The notes beneath the pieces are model-generated. The model had not been told where the DNA came from, did not search any database, and saw nothing but the letters and a program-made list of their open reading frames with translations. 64,000 nt of DNA from NCBI RefSeq assembly GCF_003610465.1, contig NZ_RAQI01000001.1, positions 744,001 to 808,000 on the forward strand, given 5' to 3'. Positions within the stretch are counted from its first letter, which is position 1, and the number at the start of each line of letters is the position of its first letter. The position numbers and the translations under genes were made by a program. Source of the DNA: Xenorhabdus ehlersii. Its GTDB lineage: Bacteria; Pseudomonadota; Gammaproteobacteria; Enterobacterales; Enterobacteriaceae. This document shows, in pieces, positions 37,759 through 49,591 of this stretch.

Positions 37759-38073
37759 ATGCAACAAAATACTCCCCCGGCCACGGTGCACACTGTGCCC
37801 CCGGCTGAATTATCCCCTTTTGCTGAAATTTTTCCTCACACCGGTTCACTGGAACTGATGTTGCTGGAGCACACGTTCATTAAAGCTGCTGCCGGTCTGT
37901 GTGACGATGACCGGTGTGACCGATGGCAGTATCGGAAGGTGTCAGACCGCGTCGCCTATATCGTGCCCATGCGGCCGGATTCCTCTGGGGTCAATATGAG
38001 TACGACGGACTTTAAAGGTGAAGTCTCCGCCGATGCCTTTGGACTGATGGTGACACTGAGCGTATTGGGTTAG
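37759..38073 (+). pseudogene. ArdB/KlcA-like antirestriction protein, 3'-truncated
   Basis: The 104 residues contain FAEIFPHTGSLELMLLEHTF...CDRWQYRKVSDRVAYIVP...FKGEVSADAFGLMVTLSVLG, the ArdB/KlcA pattern (drWdy... and GelSADAaGi.atL). The family has about 140 residues; here the frame ends where TraC sequence begins. A good GGAGAATACC site precedes the ATG. ArdB-type proteins protect incoming elements from type I restriction. Confidence 0.7.
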
Positions 38074-39033
38074 CCTGATCACCGGGCAACCGTGGCGCGG
38101 ACAACAACGACAGACACGTATGGCAGTCTATCGCTGGCTGCCTGTTCACCAATCACAGGCAAACCACTCAACGTTATCTTCAGTGGCCGCACTCAATCAG
38201 GTCTGCGAGCGGCTGGTGTCGTCACTGGCGGCGGCGGGAATTGTGGCTGTCCGGCAGCATGGCGCGCAGATCCACAGTTGGTTGTTACGTCATTTTAATC
38301 CATCCTCGGACTGGGGTATGGCAAAAGCCGATTTTTATCGCACGGTGAGTGATGAAACGCCCCTGCAGCTCGATCTCCCGATCCATAATGACTTTGCCGA
38401 AAGCCTGTGGTTTACCCCGCCGGTGTCTGATCCTGACAATGGCATCTGGTGGTTTGATGGCCTGCCACATAAAGCGGTGCCGGTTGAACGTCTGCGCCGT
38501 CCGCCAGAACCGGGCACGCTGACGGGCGAAGTGAAACGGGGCGATAATATCAATGTGCTGATGGATATGATGCCGGCAGGCACTGTGGTCACGCTGACCA
38601 TTGTGGCGCAGGCACAGGATACACTGGAAGAAAGCTCCACCCGACTGGCAAAAAATGCCGTAGGGGAAAATACCGAATCACTGCGCGTCCGGCAGGATGT
38701 ACAGGCCGTGAAGGAATTACTGGGGAGACGCCATAAACTGTACCGCAGTGCACTGACCTTTCTGGTGTGCGGTCAGGATTTAGATAATCTGAACCAGCGG
38801 GTGCATCAGTTATCTTCCACATTACTGAGCGCCGGATTACAGCCCGTGCGACCTGAATTCAGTGTGTCCCCGCTGAATGCTTATTTACGTGCGTTGCCGA
38901 TGGGCTTTAACCCGCAGAAAGACAAAAAACACTGGTACAGCCGCCTGACGTGGGTCCAGCATCTGGCAGGACTGATGCCGGTCACCGGACGCTCAACCGG
39001 CACCGGGCATACTCCAGTGCTTGACCAGTTCCA
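38074..39033 (+). pseudogene. TraC-type conjugative ATPase (PFL_4706 family), internal fragment
   Basis: From the junction the frame reads LITGQPWRGQQRQTRMAVYRW and continues with SSLAAAGI...FNPSSDW...GRSTGTGH. That is the part between the N-terminal domain and the Walker region of this VirB4-like ATPase. Both the start and the nucleotide-binding C-terminus are missing. The upper junction is with ardB, the lower with tpsA near 39033. Confidence 0.78.
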
Positions 39034-39357
39034 TTTGTATAATTATCAATGACGGCACTATCTTTAGCCGATTCTTCATGTGTGAATGCAATAACACTAT
39101 TATCGAAATAAAGTCTTCCAGAAAGGTCTTCGACGGATTGTAGTGCCTGATTGGCATACTCGCTAAGTGTAACAGCGCACATAGTTGGATTGGCTTGACA
39201 CTCGGCTTTGAGGGATTCTCGCTTTCCTGCTAGTTTACTGCTCGTTCTTTCAAAGATAGGTGCCGTGTCTTCCCCTTTTTTCTTCGCGGCCTTGATTGCG
39301 TTATCTAACTCAATCAACTCATGTGCAAAGAAGTTATACTCAAGAACTATTTCACTA

Positions 39358-40277
39358 GGCTGTGTCCCTTAATGTAAATTGATAGTATTCTCATCTAAAC
39401 TGTTTTCAATATGGGAAAAAGATGATGGCACGCTACGACATTCCTGATGACGCATGGATAGTGATAGAACCTTGTTTGCCCCCGGTCCATTCAGAGCGAG
39501 CAGGACGTCCACATGTTGAACACCGCCGTGTGATGAATGGGATGTTCTGGGTCTTGTGCTCCGGGGCACCGTGGCGTGATTTACCTGAACGCTATGGCCC
39601 TTGGAAAACGGTCTATAACCGATTTAATCGCTGGTCAAAATCGGGCATTATCAACAAGATATTTAATCGGTTACTGTCCATTCTGGATGAAAAAGGCTTG
39701 ATTGACTGGGCTGAAATTTGCCTGGATGGCAGCAATATTCGCGCGAGTAAAGATGCCGCAGGCGCGAAAAAAAACATCCCGATATCACTGACGATCATGC
39801 GCTGGGTCGCTCACGCGGTGGTTATGGCACCAAAATCCACCTGGCAACCGACGGAAAGGGTTTTCCCCTCAACCTGATGTTGACCGCTGGGCAAGCTCAT
39901 GAAAGTCAATCCGCCATCCCTTTGCTCGACGGCATTGGTATACAACGCAAAAATGGTTTCATGAAACGACGTGGCAAAGCCGTGCTGGCAGACAAAGGGT
40001 ATTCGAGTAGAAAGCTCCGCGGTTATCTGCGTAAATTGAGGATCAAAAGCGTTATTCCTTATAAAATCAATGAAAAAGGCAGTGCTGATGGTCGTACGCA
40101 ATTTGATGAACAGGCTTATCGTGACCGCAATGTTGTCGAACGCTGTTTCGGTTTTCTGAAAGGAAATCGGCGTATTGCAACCCGTTACGAAAAAACCGCC
40201 CGAAACTATTTGTCCATGGTGAAATTAGGCTGTATTCGACTCTTTTACAGGCGGTTATCTAATTAAGGGACGCAGCC
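39358..40277 (+). mobile_element. IS5-family element, 920 bp (copy 2)
   Basis: Same ends and length as 12142-13061, opposite orientation; TA duplicated at 39356-39357 and 40278-40279. It interrupts the DUF637-to-pretoxin part of tpsA. Confidence 0.93.
39422..40266 (+). CDS. IS5-family transposase, two frames joined at an A8 tract (copy 2)
   Basis: Frames 39422-39877 and 39877-40266 encode the same proteins as the copy at 12153-12997. The -1 shift at AAAAAAAA is shared. DDE residues are present. Confidence 0.88.
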
Positions 40278-41431
40278 TAGCATTTGCACCACTGTTAACA
40301 CCCTCTGCACTATTTGTAGCAAATGCACCGGCAATGCCCCCAATGATTTTACCGCCTGCTAGAATTTGTGCTGGATCATTAAATGTCTTAGCCAGTGTCA
40401 CAGCTCCAAGTTCAGCTGCGAGTGCGCCAGCTGCTGCGCCTCTTGCATCTCCGCCACCAATGTGTGCAGCAATAGCTGATACTGCTGCATGACTAACCGC
40501 TTTTCCAGGAATGTCCAGTGCTTTGCCATAGTCCCCTATAACATTCGCCCCTTCAGCATTAATTTGATTACCCACATTGGAAAGTAACGCTGTAGCAAAA
40601 TTATCTTTGAAACTACCACCATTAATTGCAGTATTTAGACTGGAACTGATAATTGACTGCCCTGCAACACGTTGGGCAACTTTGCTCCATTCTTGATTAC
40701 TTAATAAAGGTGCTTTAGTTGCACCGTTAGCCGCTTTTTCCACGCCCATAAACTTGTCAAATCCGGCTAAAGCACCACCAATTGCCATTGAAGTGACGGT
40801 TGATTTTACCGTTTGACTGCTACCCATCTCTTTGAGAGTTTTGGATACATTGCCTTGGTTATTAATAAGGCTAACCGCCGCAGTAGACGCCAAAGATGCG
40901 ATACCAGCAGAAACTGCGCCATATGTAGCAGTGCTTACTGTTGCTGCTGTTGCAGCACTAGCTCCAGCTGCCGCTGCTGCGCCACTGGCTGTACCTGCGG
41001 CAGCATTGGCGGCGGCGATAGTTGCCCCCGCACCTGCTGTGACGACAGCAACAGCAATAGCGATAACAGCAGAAACAGCAGGATTTAAATGCTGGCTCTC
41101 ATAATTCCAACTCTTATAAGCATCCTGAACTTCATTCCAATGTACATCCCGGCGCTGATTTAACCCTTTTAACCAAGCTGTTTCAGGTGTATCACCAAGT
41201 GCTGCCAATGCAGCTTGCAAGGTTTGTCCTTTCTGTGTTTTGATATCAGCACTGATTCCATTTTCGGCATCAATTGTTAATTTTCCACCAATATGAACAG
41301 AAGGTAATATCCACGTTTCTTTTGAATAACCTTTATCTTGGTTTTTAATAAAAAAACCTTCAGAGTAATTAATGAATTGATTAAACTCTGTATCTTTAAC
41401 TGCTTTAAAATTTATTTTACCGTGAGTACTA

Positions 41432-42311
41432 GGGGCTGTGGACGTTTTGTGACGGGAATTTGAACGGCATGATGATCTGGTATCATTGTTTTCGCCAAAA
41501 AACGGTTACCGTGAGAACATCATGCCAAGAACTATGTTACCAGCTTCTTTGCGGAATAAGCTATTTTTATTCATGCAACAAAATGGACTTGTCTACAACA
41601 AAGAAGAGCATCACCTCACTTTCGAAGGTATTCTTTACCGCATGAGAACGGGGATCCCATGGCGGGACTTGCCTGACGAATTTGGAAAATGGAACACCGT
41701 CTTTCGACGTTTTAATGCCTGGTCAAAAAAAGGCATTTTTAATTTATTATTCAAAATGTTGTCTGAATATACGGATACCGAATGGTTGTTTATTGATGGC
41801 AGTATTATACGGGTGCATCAACATAGTTCGGGAGCCGCCACAAAGGAAGATGAAGCCATTGGAAAAAGCCGTGGGGGACTCTCAACTAAAATTCACTTAG
41901 CCGTAGACAGTTACGGCTTACCTGTGCATTTTGAGCTTTCCGGTGGTCAAGCCCATGATATTGTTCATGCTGAAAGCCTCATCGTACAATCTCCGGCCTC
42001 AGATTTTGTGATTGCAGATAAGGGTTACGATAGCGAAGCCTTCCGAGAAATCGTCAAACGAGAAGGAGCGACCCCCGTTATTCCCTACCGGAAAAACAGC
42101 CGAAGATTGAATAAGAAGATTGATAACGGTTTATACCGTTATCGTCATTTAGTGGAAAATGCGTTCGCCAGAATTAAACATTTTAGAGCAATAGCAACAA
42201 GATACGATAAATTAGCACGAAATTACGCCAGTATGTTGGCACTGGCGTTTATCATTGTCTGGCTGCCAATGTGGGGAGAATAAATGATGAACACAAAACG
42301 TCAACAGACCC
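41432..42311 (+). mobile_element. IS5-family element, 880 bp, third type
   Basis: The ends GGGGCTGTGGACGTTTTGTG and, reversed, GGGTCTGTTGACGTTTTGTG, with TA duplicated at 41430-41431 and 42312-42313. It interrupts tpsA between the repeat region and DUF637; the host frame reads ...NATLT / STHGKINF... across it. Confidence 0.9.
41522..42283 (+). CDS. IS5-family transposase, single frame
   Basis: About 253 residues with the DDE set in one frame: LFIDGSIIRVHQH, VIADKGYDSEA and YRHLVENAFARIK. The ATG at 41522 is preferred to a TTG at 41486. It looks intact and could be active. Confidence 0.9.
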   Translation: MPRTMLPASLRNKLFLFMQQNGLVYNKEEHHLTFEGILYRMRTGIPWRDLPDEFGKWNTVFRRFNAWSKKGIFNLLFKMLSEYTDTEWLFIDGSIIRVHQHSSGAATKEDEAIGKSRGGLSTKIHLAVDSYGLPVHFELSGGQAHDIVHAESLIVQSPASDFVIADKGYDSEAFREIVKREGATPVIPYRKNSRRLNKKIDNGLYRYRHLVENAFARIKHFRAIATRYDKLARNYASMLALAFIIVWLPMWGE

Positions 42312-45300
42312 TAGTTAATGTAGCATTCTTACCAGCTTCGAATTTGCTAGCCTCATAAGTACTATCACCCCTACTTAGTAAATTGATATCTCCAATAGAT
42401 TTAAACTCAGTTACTTTATTTGTTACATCATGACGATTCTGTGTAGAAGTTTTTGTGTTACCAAACCCACCCCAACTAGTTTTTGAACTTGTATTTGTTT
42501 CATGAAGAACCTCTTCTTGAGCTTGAGCATATAAGTATCCACCTTTAGCAGCTACGTTTAATTTATCCCAAGAGTTTAATTTAGTAGCTTGAAACAAAAG
42601 ACTACCATTAGTTACAATATTTAAATTACCAACACTATTTATCTCTGTACTTTTATGAGTTATATTGGTTAAGCTACTGTCTCTGGTTATTTTATGAATG
42701 CCATTTCGACTAGATTCAAAACGTATGTTTCCATCGCTAGTAATATTTATATCTCCCTTAGATTGAAGATAACCTCCTTGAGTGGTTAAAGTATTATTAG
42801 AGATTAAAGTTAATTTTTTTTGGCCAATCAGGCTGGAATCTAACTGATACCCTCTCTGTTCCCAATCATAGCCTATAGGATTAGGCGCTGTCGAATATGG
42901 AAATGAGTTAAAAGTTATATTTCGGCCAGAAAATAATAATGTATGACCATTCGAAGATAATGTGGCACTTTGTCCACTGAGATCTCTTCCTGATTGAACT
43001 AAAAGATCTCCTCCTGCCTTAACTTTACTTGAAATTTTATCAATCAATTCTGTAGAAATCCAGAATTCAAATGGATCTATAGCTGAAGTTATTTCTGCAG
43101 AAGTATTTTTATGACCTCCTTTATACGTATCATCTACTAAAGAGAAATTAGGAGAATTATACATCCAAAGAGTATCTTTATCCTCTGTCCAACGCACACC
43201 TTGAGAACCTATCCAATATCTATACCCAAAGTCTTTTGAAATAATTCTAGGGCCTAAATCTATATCTTTTGCGGAAATTAAATTAATATCTTTTCCAGCT
43301 TCAATACCGATTCCACGTAAATTAAGAGATTGATTTACAGAATTTAGATATACAGAACCTTTTGTGTTTAATTTCTCAATTGACAATGCTTCTTCAAATG
43401 CTTTTAATTCCTTATCTCTATTAAATAGTTCCGACATTCTTTTATTATTTTTTAGGATAGAATCATCATAGTTTACGGTGATCCCTTGATTAGCAATTAT
43501 ACTTATATTGCCACTTTGAGGCTTAAATCTCAAATTAGATAATTTAGCGTTATTTCCAGCTGATATTGTAAGATCATTTGTAGCCTCAATTCCACCTAAC
43601 CAACGAATTCCATTCAGTAAAAAATAACCTATGCGATTATCAGTGAGAATGTTTGCATCTCCCTCTTTACTTAATAAAGAGATATCCTTACCTTTAAGAT
43701 CGCTTTGGATTATTTCAATGTCATTAACAGCATTAATGGATAAGCCCTTGTTAGCTAAGACTTTTGACTGATTTATATTAATAAAATCATTTGCTATTAT
43801 TGAAATATCTCCACTTGATCGTATATTACTCTTGTTATTTATTGAATTAGAAGATAATACTATATTCTTCATACTAACTAACGATTCTGAATTATCATTA
43901 TCAATGGTGATTTCACCTGTTTTTTCAGTATAATAAGGTCTTTTCTTTTCAATGTTTATATTATTTGAAAAATCAGCAATTAAATTTCCTTCAGAGAATA
44001 AAAGAGAATTCACTTGAGGATTAATATCTTTCCAGGAATGAGCTTCTCCTAAATTAAAAAATGAATGATCAGTATCACATCCTCCCCAAAAATTAAAACA
44101 AGGAAATGCATAGTCAAAAGTGTGGAATATGTTTTTTTCACCATTCTGAGTACTTATTACGTTTAAATCTCTTCCAGTTGGAATTAAATCTTTCTTGGAT
44201 TTTATGTCAGAATTTATATTATCTAAATTAGTTGCATTAATATACAGATTATTCCCAGAACTTATAGATGCTTTGGTAAAATTAACATTGTGTTGGGTTA
44301 AATATCTCTTTACATTGACAGCATTGTTCTGATAAAAATCTATCGTATCGAACCATTTAGAATACTCAAATTTTTTTATATTTGCACTTTTTTTTCTCCA
44401 CTATATCCTTCGATAGATTCTATATCATGATATTCAGTTATGCCTAATCGATTATTCTTACTAGTCGAAGTTGCTTCAACTTTCATATCATTGTTCAAAG
44501 AGGACTCTTGAATATTATCTAATTTTTCAGTTCTAATAATCAAATCGCCCTTATTGGTTTTTATAGCTGCTGAGTTATTTTCAATGTATTTACTCTTATC
44601 TCCTTCTGTATTCTTCTGAATCCACATATTGTTGTCAGCTTGAAAAAGAGCATCAGCACTAATATTATGCAATTCATTTGCATATATTCTCATATCTTGC
44701 CCAGCAGTCACATTACTTTTATTACTCAGTTTGCTGCTTGCAAGAATAATATTTCGTTCTGCCTGAACCGGAGAATTCGGTCCGATATTAATTTCTTTGG
44801 CATCTGCATTTAAGTCTGTCTTAGCTTTAATGCTGCCAAGCTCCATTTTGCCATTAGCACTGAGCGTAATATCGCCCTGATTACTGGTGATATCTTTCAG
44901 ATTCACCCCGACACCATTTTCCGTAGCAATTAGGCGGATTTTATTGGCGTACATGCCACCCAGCGCTTTGGTATCGACAGCCAATTGTGGTGCTGCACCT
45001 TCTCCGGCAATGGTTTTTGTCGTGCCGTCTTTGAAGGAAATCTGGTTGGCCCCCTGAGTGAGTGCAAGGTTATTGGCCTGGATTTTTCCATTCAGTTCGG
45101 TGGCCCGGCTGATAATATCAACATAATCTGTTGACTGACCATTTAACCCTTTACCACCAATCGTGATTTGGCCTTTTGTCACATTCAGCGCTTCCAGTGC
45201 ACCCTGGGTGTCAAATTGCGTTTTACCAGTAGTCAGTACTGCACCGGAGGTATTAATAAATCCGCATCCGTCACAGGTAATGCCATTGGGGTTGGCTATC

Positions 45301-47062
45301 ATGACATTGGCTTTCTGGCCTGCAACCTCCAGTTGTCCCAGTAATTCAGAACGGCTGCTTCCGGTCACTTCGTTGATGATGAGTTGGGCTGCCTCTCCCT
45401 GCAGATTGGTGTTGGCGTTGATTTGGCCGGCCAGTTGAGAGTTAACCGCTTGTGTAGCGTTATTTAATACGGCGCCCTGAATATCGGTATTAAACTCTTT
45501 ATACGTATTGTGAGATATCCCGGCATTATTGGGTGCAGCAATATTCACTACCGGAACATTGCCATTGTTTTGCACCTGTGTCTGCGAATTGTCAGGGGTA
45601 ATGCCTCCTGCAAAGGCAGAATTCAGAGGATATACACCGGTCAGGTAAATTAAAAGATAGCAGGTTCCCCTTGCCATGGGATTATTATATTTATCCATTT
45701 TTTGTCCTTTAACTAAATTAAGTCTTAATTTGCTGGTATAGTTTCATTAAAAACTGAGTGAAGCAGACCAATAAATAACCCAGTGGTCTGGTTTGAGATG
45801 ATTGGGATAAATCAGCGGTTTTCCTAGTGTGACCCTCTGATTCATCCTGTTGTGATTGAGCGAAATACCCAGTGATGTTCCTGTGACATTACCTCCTTCG
45901 ATTTGCCTTTTTTTATTGTTTTCCAGCCAGCCTGTATCCAGTGCACCATTTAAAGAAAGTTCACCCAATAAAGGGAGTCTGGCTAATTTCCAGTTCAGTT
46001 CATTACGCCAATATCCACCATTATTCCCGATGAGATTTTGCTCCTTAAATCCTCGGACGGAATATTGCCCGCCTAATGAAAGGCGTTCACCGGCATAAAG
46101 ATTATCCGGAGTAAACTGCCCATACAGGGAGGTCAGGTAATAGATATCTTCCGTAACAGGAATAAAATAACTGCTACTCAGGCTGAATTTACGGAACTGA
46201 CTTCTGAGAGCATTGCGGTCGCCGGAGTTATCTTTAGTCGCACCCCAGATGCTTAAACCATGACTGAGCGTCGGGTTGAACGTAAGATAGCCCCCTGCCA
46301 GTACAGTGCTGTAGTTAGCACCCAGACTGACAGCGTTTAATGTCGGCTACTGACGGATAACTTTACTCCGGCCGCAATGTTGGAGGTCTGGCGGCGGACT
46401 AGCCCTATATTCAGCCCCAGTTTTTGCTTGCTATCACGGTATAATGTCCGGTTTGCTTTTAACTGATGAGTTTGTCCCTTGCTTTCATGGCGATAACGGT
46501 CGGTGCCTACAGATATCATTTGAAATGAGCTGTTTCTGGCATACTGGTAATCGAATGACCAGTAGCCATAAGGAATTGTTATCCCTGATGCCACGTTCCA
46601 GTTCTGGTGATTATGGCGAAAATCACTGTTACGGTTGGCGGATATTGACCACAGATCAGCAAGGTGCAGTAGGTTATCCAGCCCTAAAGTGACATTAATT
46701 TGTTCTTTCCCGGTATTTTTTTGCCCACTGTTATCCATTCCCAGACTGGCATGGACCGGCAATCGGGAAGCGGCTCGTTTTAAAATAACGTCAGAAAAAC
46801 CGGGTTGTTTAGCCGGCTGGATATCAATCGTTATCTGTTGGGAAGGCAGACGGTTTAACTGTTCCATGCCCTGTTCAATATCCCGCAAATTAAGGGGTTT
46901 TCCGACCATATATGGAAAAGCCATTTTCAGGGCAAGGGGCGTTTCACCATCAAGCAGGATGGAGCCGACTTTTCCTTCCGTAACCGTAATTGTCAGGATG
47001 CCGGTGGATAAATCCTGCTCTTTTAATCCTGCCTGAGAAGTTACATAACCTTTTTCTATATA

Positions 47063-48166
47063 TACGTAATTAACTTGAAGATGCTGGTTTTAAAGTCTGG
47101 AAATTATCCGTCAAACGGGTGGCGAGTTCTTTTGCTTTTTGGGGCAGTATGACATGAAAGAAATGCAGGAGTGTTTTACGGAATGTGGTGGCGTCCGGAA
47201 AATAAACATTATTGCGTACCTGCTCATTCATGTACTTCCATAATCGCTCTATCGGATTGAGATTAGGACTATAAGGTGGCAGATAATGGAGTTCTATATT
47301 AAGCACTTCCGCGAAATCTTTGACCAGTTCAGCGCGGTGATAACCCACTCTATCCAGAATAATATGGATTTTTTGTGTTCGGGGGTAAGTTTTCCGAATT
47401 TCGCCGAAAAACAGGACAATATTGCGGGCATTGATAGCCGGATATTCACGGATCACGGTGTCTTCAATCCGTTGTAAATTCAGGGCACCCACGATGTTAA
47501 GACGAGTACGGCTGCCTGTGGTTTCAACGACTTTGACATGCTCTTTTCCGGCTTTCATCCAACCGTAGCTTAATTTTGTCGATTGCGTGGGATGCACCGC
47601 ATCAATAAAAAGAATCGGCTCACGCTGACCGAAATCTGCTTTCAGGGTGTTGTAAGCATGGATAAATTGCTGCTGTTTATCCGCATCGAATTTATGGGGG
47701 GGGTCCCAGGGGTTTTTTATAGCTGAATCCCTGACGGTGCAACCATTTCGTCATGCCTGCAAGGGTAAAAGTTATCTGCCAACGTGCCCAAACATAAGCC
47801 GTAATTTGTGCCGTTGTGCGCATCAAATTCTGAGTGAGATGTTCAATCAACTCCACCGTTTGTTCGGCCGATAAATGGCTGTCAGAGCCGCCGTTTTCAG
47901 GGGCAAGTTTTTCTTCTGAAAAATAATCCTTGAGATGGCGACTGACCGTACTTTCATGGATACGTAAGGCTTGAGCAATCATCTGCGCAGTCCAACCTTC
48001 CGAAGCCAATAGAACGGCCTTAATGCGGTCACGTACTCGCCCATCACGCGTCGTATCATGCATCAATTCGAGCGTTTCTTTTTGGGCATCGGTCAGGGTA
48101 ATTTTCATGGGCGCGATCATGATCTGATACAAAGGAAAAATCAAGCATCTTCAATGACGATTGGTA
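47063..48166 (-). mobile_element. IS630-family element, 1104 bp (copy 2)
   Basis: The right end TACCAATCGTCATTGAAGATGC matches copy 1, the left end is more degenerate; TA duplicated at 47061-47062 and 48167-48168. It interrupts tpsB in POTRA coding sequence. Confidence 0.9.
47070..48108 (-). pseudogene. IS630-family transposase, frameshift in a C8 tract
   Basis: The N-terminal frame ends at GFSYKKPLGPPP where an extra C in CCCCCCCC (plus-strand G8 near 47697) shifts it out of HKFDADKQQ. The C-terminal frame resumes at 47597 with HPTQSTKLSYGW and PIERLWKYMNEQ. It is probably inactive in this copy. Confidence 0.82.
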
Positions 48167-48585
48167 TAGGTGTTTGATACCTTACGTACCAATTCGTTAA
48201 TTTTACCGGCGGTCAGGCAACGGGATAGAAAGGGTTTGGATAATGTCTGTTGCATTGATGCGGAAAGACTTTCTGCGCCTTCAAACTGAATTTGGTGAAT
48301 CGGATGGCAGAATGCTCCTTCATCATCAGATGTCGGCACTGTGAGTGGTGATAGCGTAATGCTATTGCGGATGTCATCGCGCTGCTGTTGTGCTTGTTGT
48401 AATAAGTCTTTTTGTTGCTGAGTAATGGCATCTTGATCAACAGGGCTGATAAATGATGATGCATTTGATTTCCCTGAAATTGCTAGCAGCGCAAGGAGCA
48501 ATAAACCAGCAGAATTAGTAGAAATTCTGCCCGGAGAATAAAGAGGCATAAATAAATTACACATATATAGAAAATGACGCTGCAT

Positions 48586-48989
48586 TATATAGAAATGTAA
48601 ATTTAAAACAATATTCTTATAGTTTTGTATTTTTTATAAATTTGGTTGTTTTTAAAGTATGTATGGAAACTGGACTGAGTTTGTTTAGTATTTGATCTCG
48701 CACCTTATTTATAGTGATTATAAATTTTATGTAAACTGTCTTAATATAAAAATTACATTTTTTTATTTTCAAATTATTTTTAATTATTAATATTAAATTG
48801 ATGAGTTTGTTGGTTGAAAAGCAATCGCGAATTGGTGGTATACTTTTTTAGTGCATTAAAAATAATAAGTTGTGTGGAAATAATAATCAGACAGTAAATG
48901 TAAAAGATATGAAGATATAATTTTTTACTGGATGTTTTTTATTTAACGTTTGGAAAATGGCTTTATATTCAATATTAATTCATTAATTA
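48586..48989. other. AT-rich region upstream of tpsB
   Basis: About 400 bp, strongly AT-rich, no gene found. It should have carried the tpsBA promoter. Confidence 0.4.
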
Positions 48990-49591
48990 ACCCGAATTCT
49001 GGATAAAGAATTGACGAGGGGCCTGTTCCAGGAGCAGTGTTTTGGTGCGCGCCGAAACAGCTCCGGGGAGGAACAGGCCATGGATAACTTAGTTGAAGTT
49101 TTCTGTAATGTCGATGATTTTTGCCACTTTTTTATCCCACAGTGGACACAATTTTGTCTTGATAATGGATACCGCCTGCGCCGTAGGAAAGGCCATATGT
49201 ATCCCAGTGAAATCATGACCATTTTGATCCTCTTTCACTTGTCGCATTACCGTAACTTTAAAGCCTTCTACTTGGAATTTCTCTGGAAATATCATCACCC
49301 TGATTTCCCCACCTTGCTCAGTTATACCCGTTTCGTCAGTGTCGCGCCTTCCGTTTTGGTTCCTCTGTGCAATTATCTGACTAAATTAAAAGGAAAACCC
49401 ACAGGCATTGCTTTTATTGATTCCACCAGTTTGAAAGTTTGCCATAACATCCGCATTCCCCGCCATCAGGTCTTTCAGGGGATAGCCCAACGCGGAAAAA
49501 CTTCACTGGGTTGATGTGATGGACGCCCCCTTTTTCAGTGGAAAATAGGGCCATCTTTTATCCGATGCACTGAATTTCGGGAAAACATCTC

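Larger units (their letters stand above)
39015..45698 (-). pseudogene. Two-partner-secretion exoprotein TpsA (haemagglutinin/CdiA-like), decayed
   Basis: Minus strand from 45698. It has a signal peptide, a TPS domain with the NPNGI motif (MIANPNGITCDGCGF near residue 135), filamentous repeats, then DUF637-type sequence and a pre-toxin-like end (NSGANA...SEIVLEYNFFAHELIELD). The frame is broken by an A8 tract at 44388-44395 (A9 would restore it), an 880-bp IS5-family element (41432-42311) and a 920-bp IS5-family element (39358-40277). Sequence across both insertions rejoins in frame. The C-terminus is fused to a TraC fragment, so the effector domain and any immunity gene are gone. Confidence 0.85.
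45747..48585 (-). pseudogene. Two-partner-secretion transporter TpsB (ShlB/FhaC family), interrupted
   Basis: The N-terminus (48151-48585) has a signal peptide and a Gln-rich linker, then the first POTRA domain (HPIHQIQFEGAESLS). An IS630 insertion splits VRKVSNTY from IEKGYVTSQAGL. The barrel follows, with a one-base deletion near 46347 (SSRH-stop instead of SSRTLNAVSLGANY), and the gene ends in WSASLSF, the expected terminal Phe. It would export TpsA across the outer membrane; it lies 48 bp upstream of tpsA. Confidence 0.85.

Noticed and set aside
38982..39317. A separate 111-codon minus-strand gene
   Set aside because: It is the end of tpsA running into antisense TraC sequence; the last codons come from the junction, so no independent gene.
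40813..41104. Cys/Ser-rich and Ala-rich plus-strand ORFs
   Set aside because: Antisense shadows of the Ala/Gly-rich DUF637 region of tpsA.
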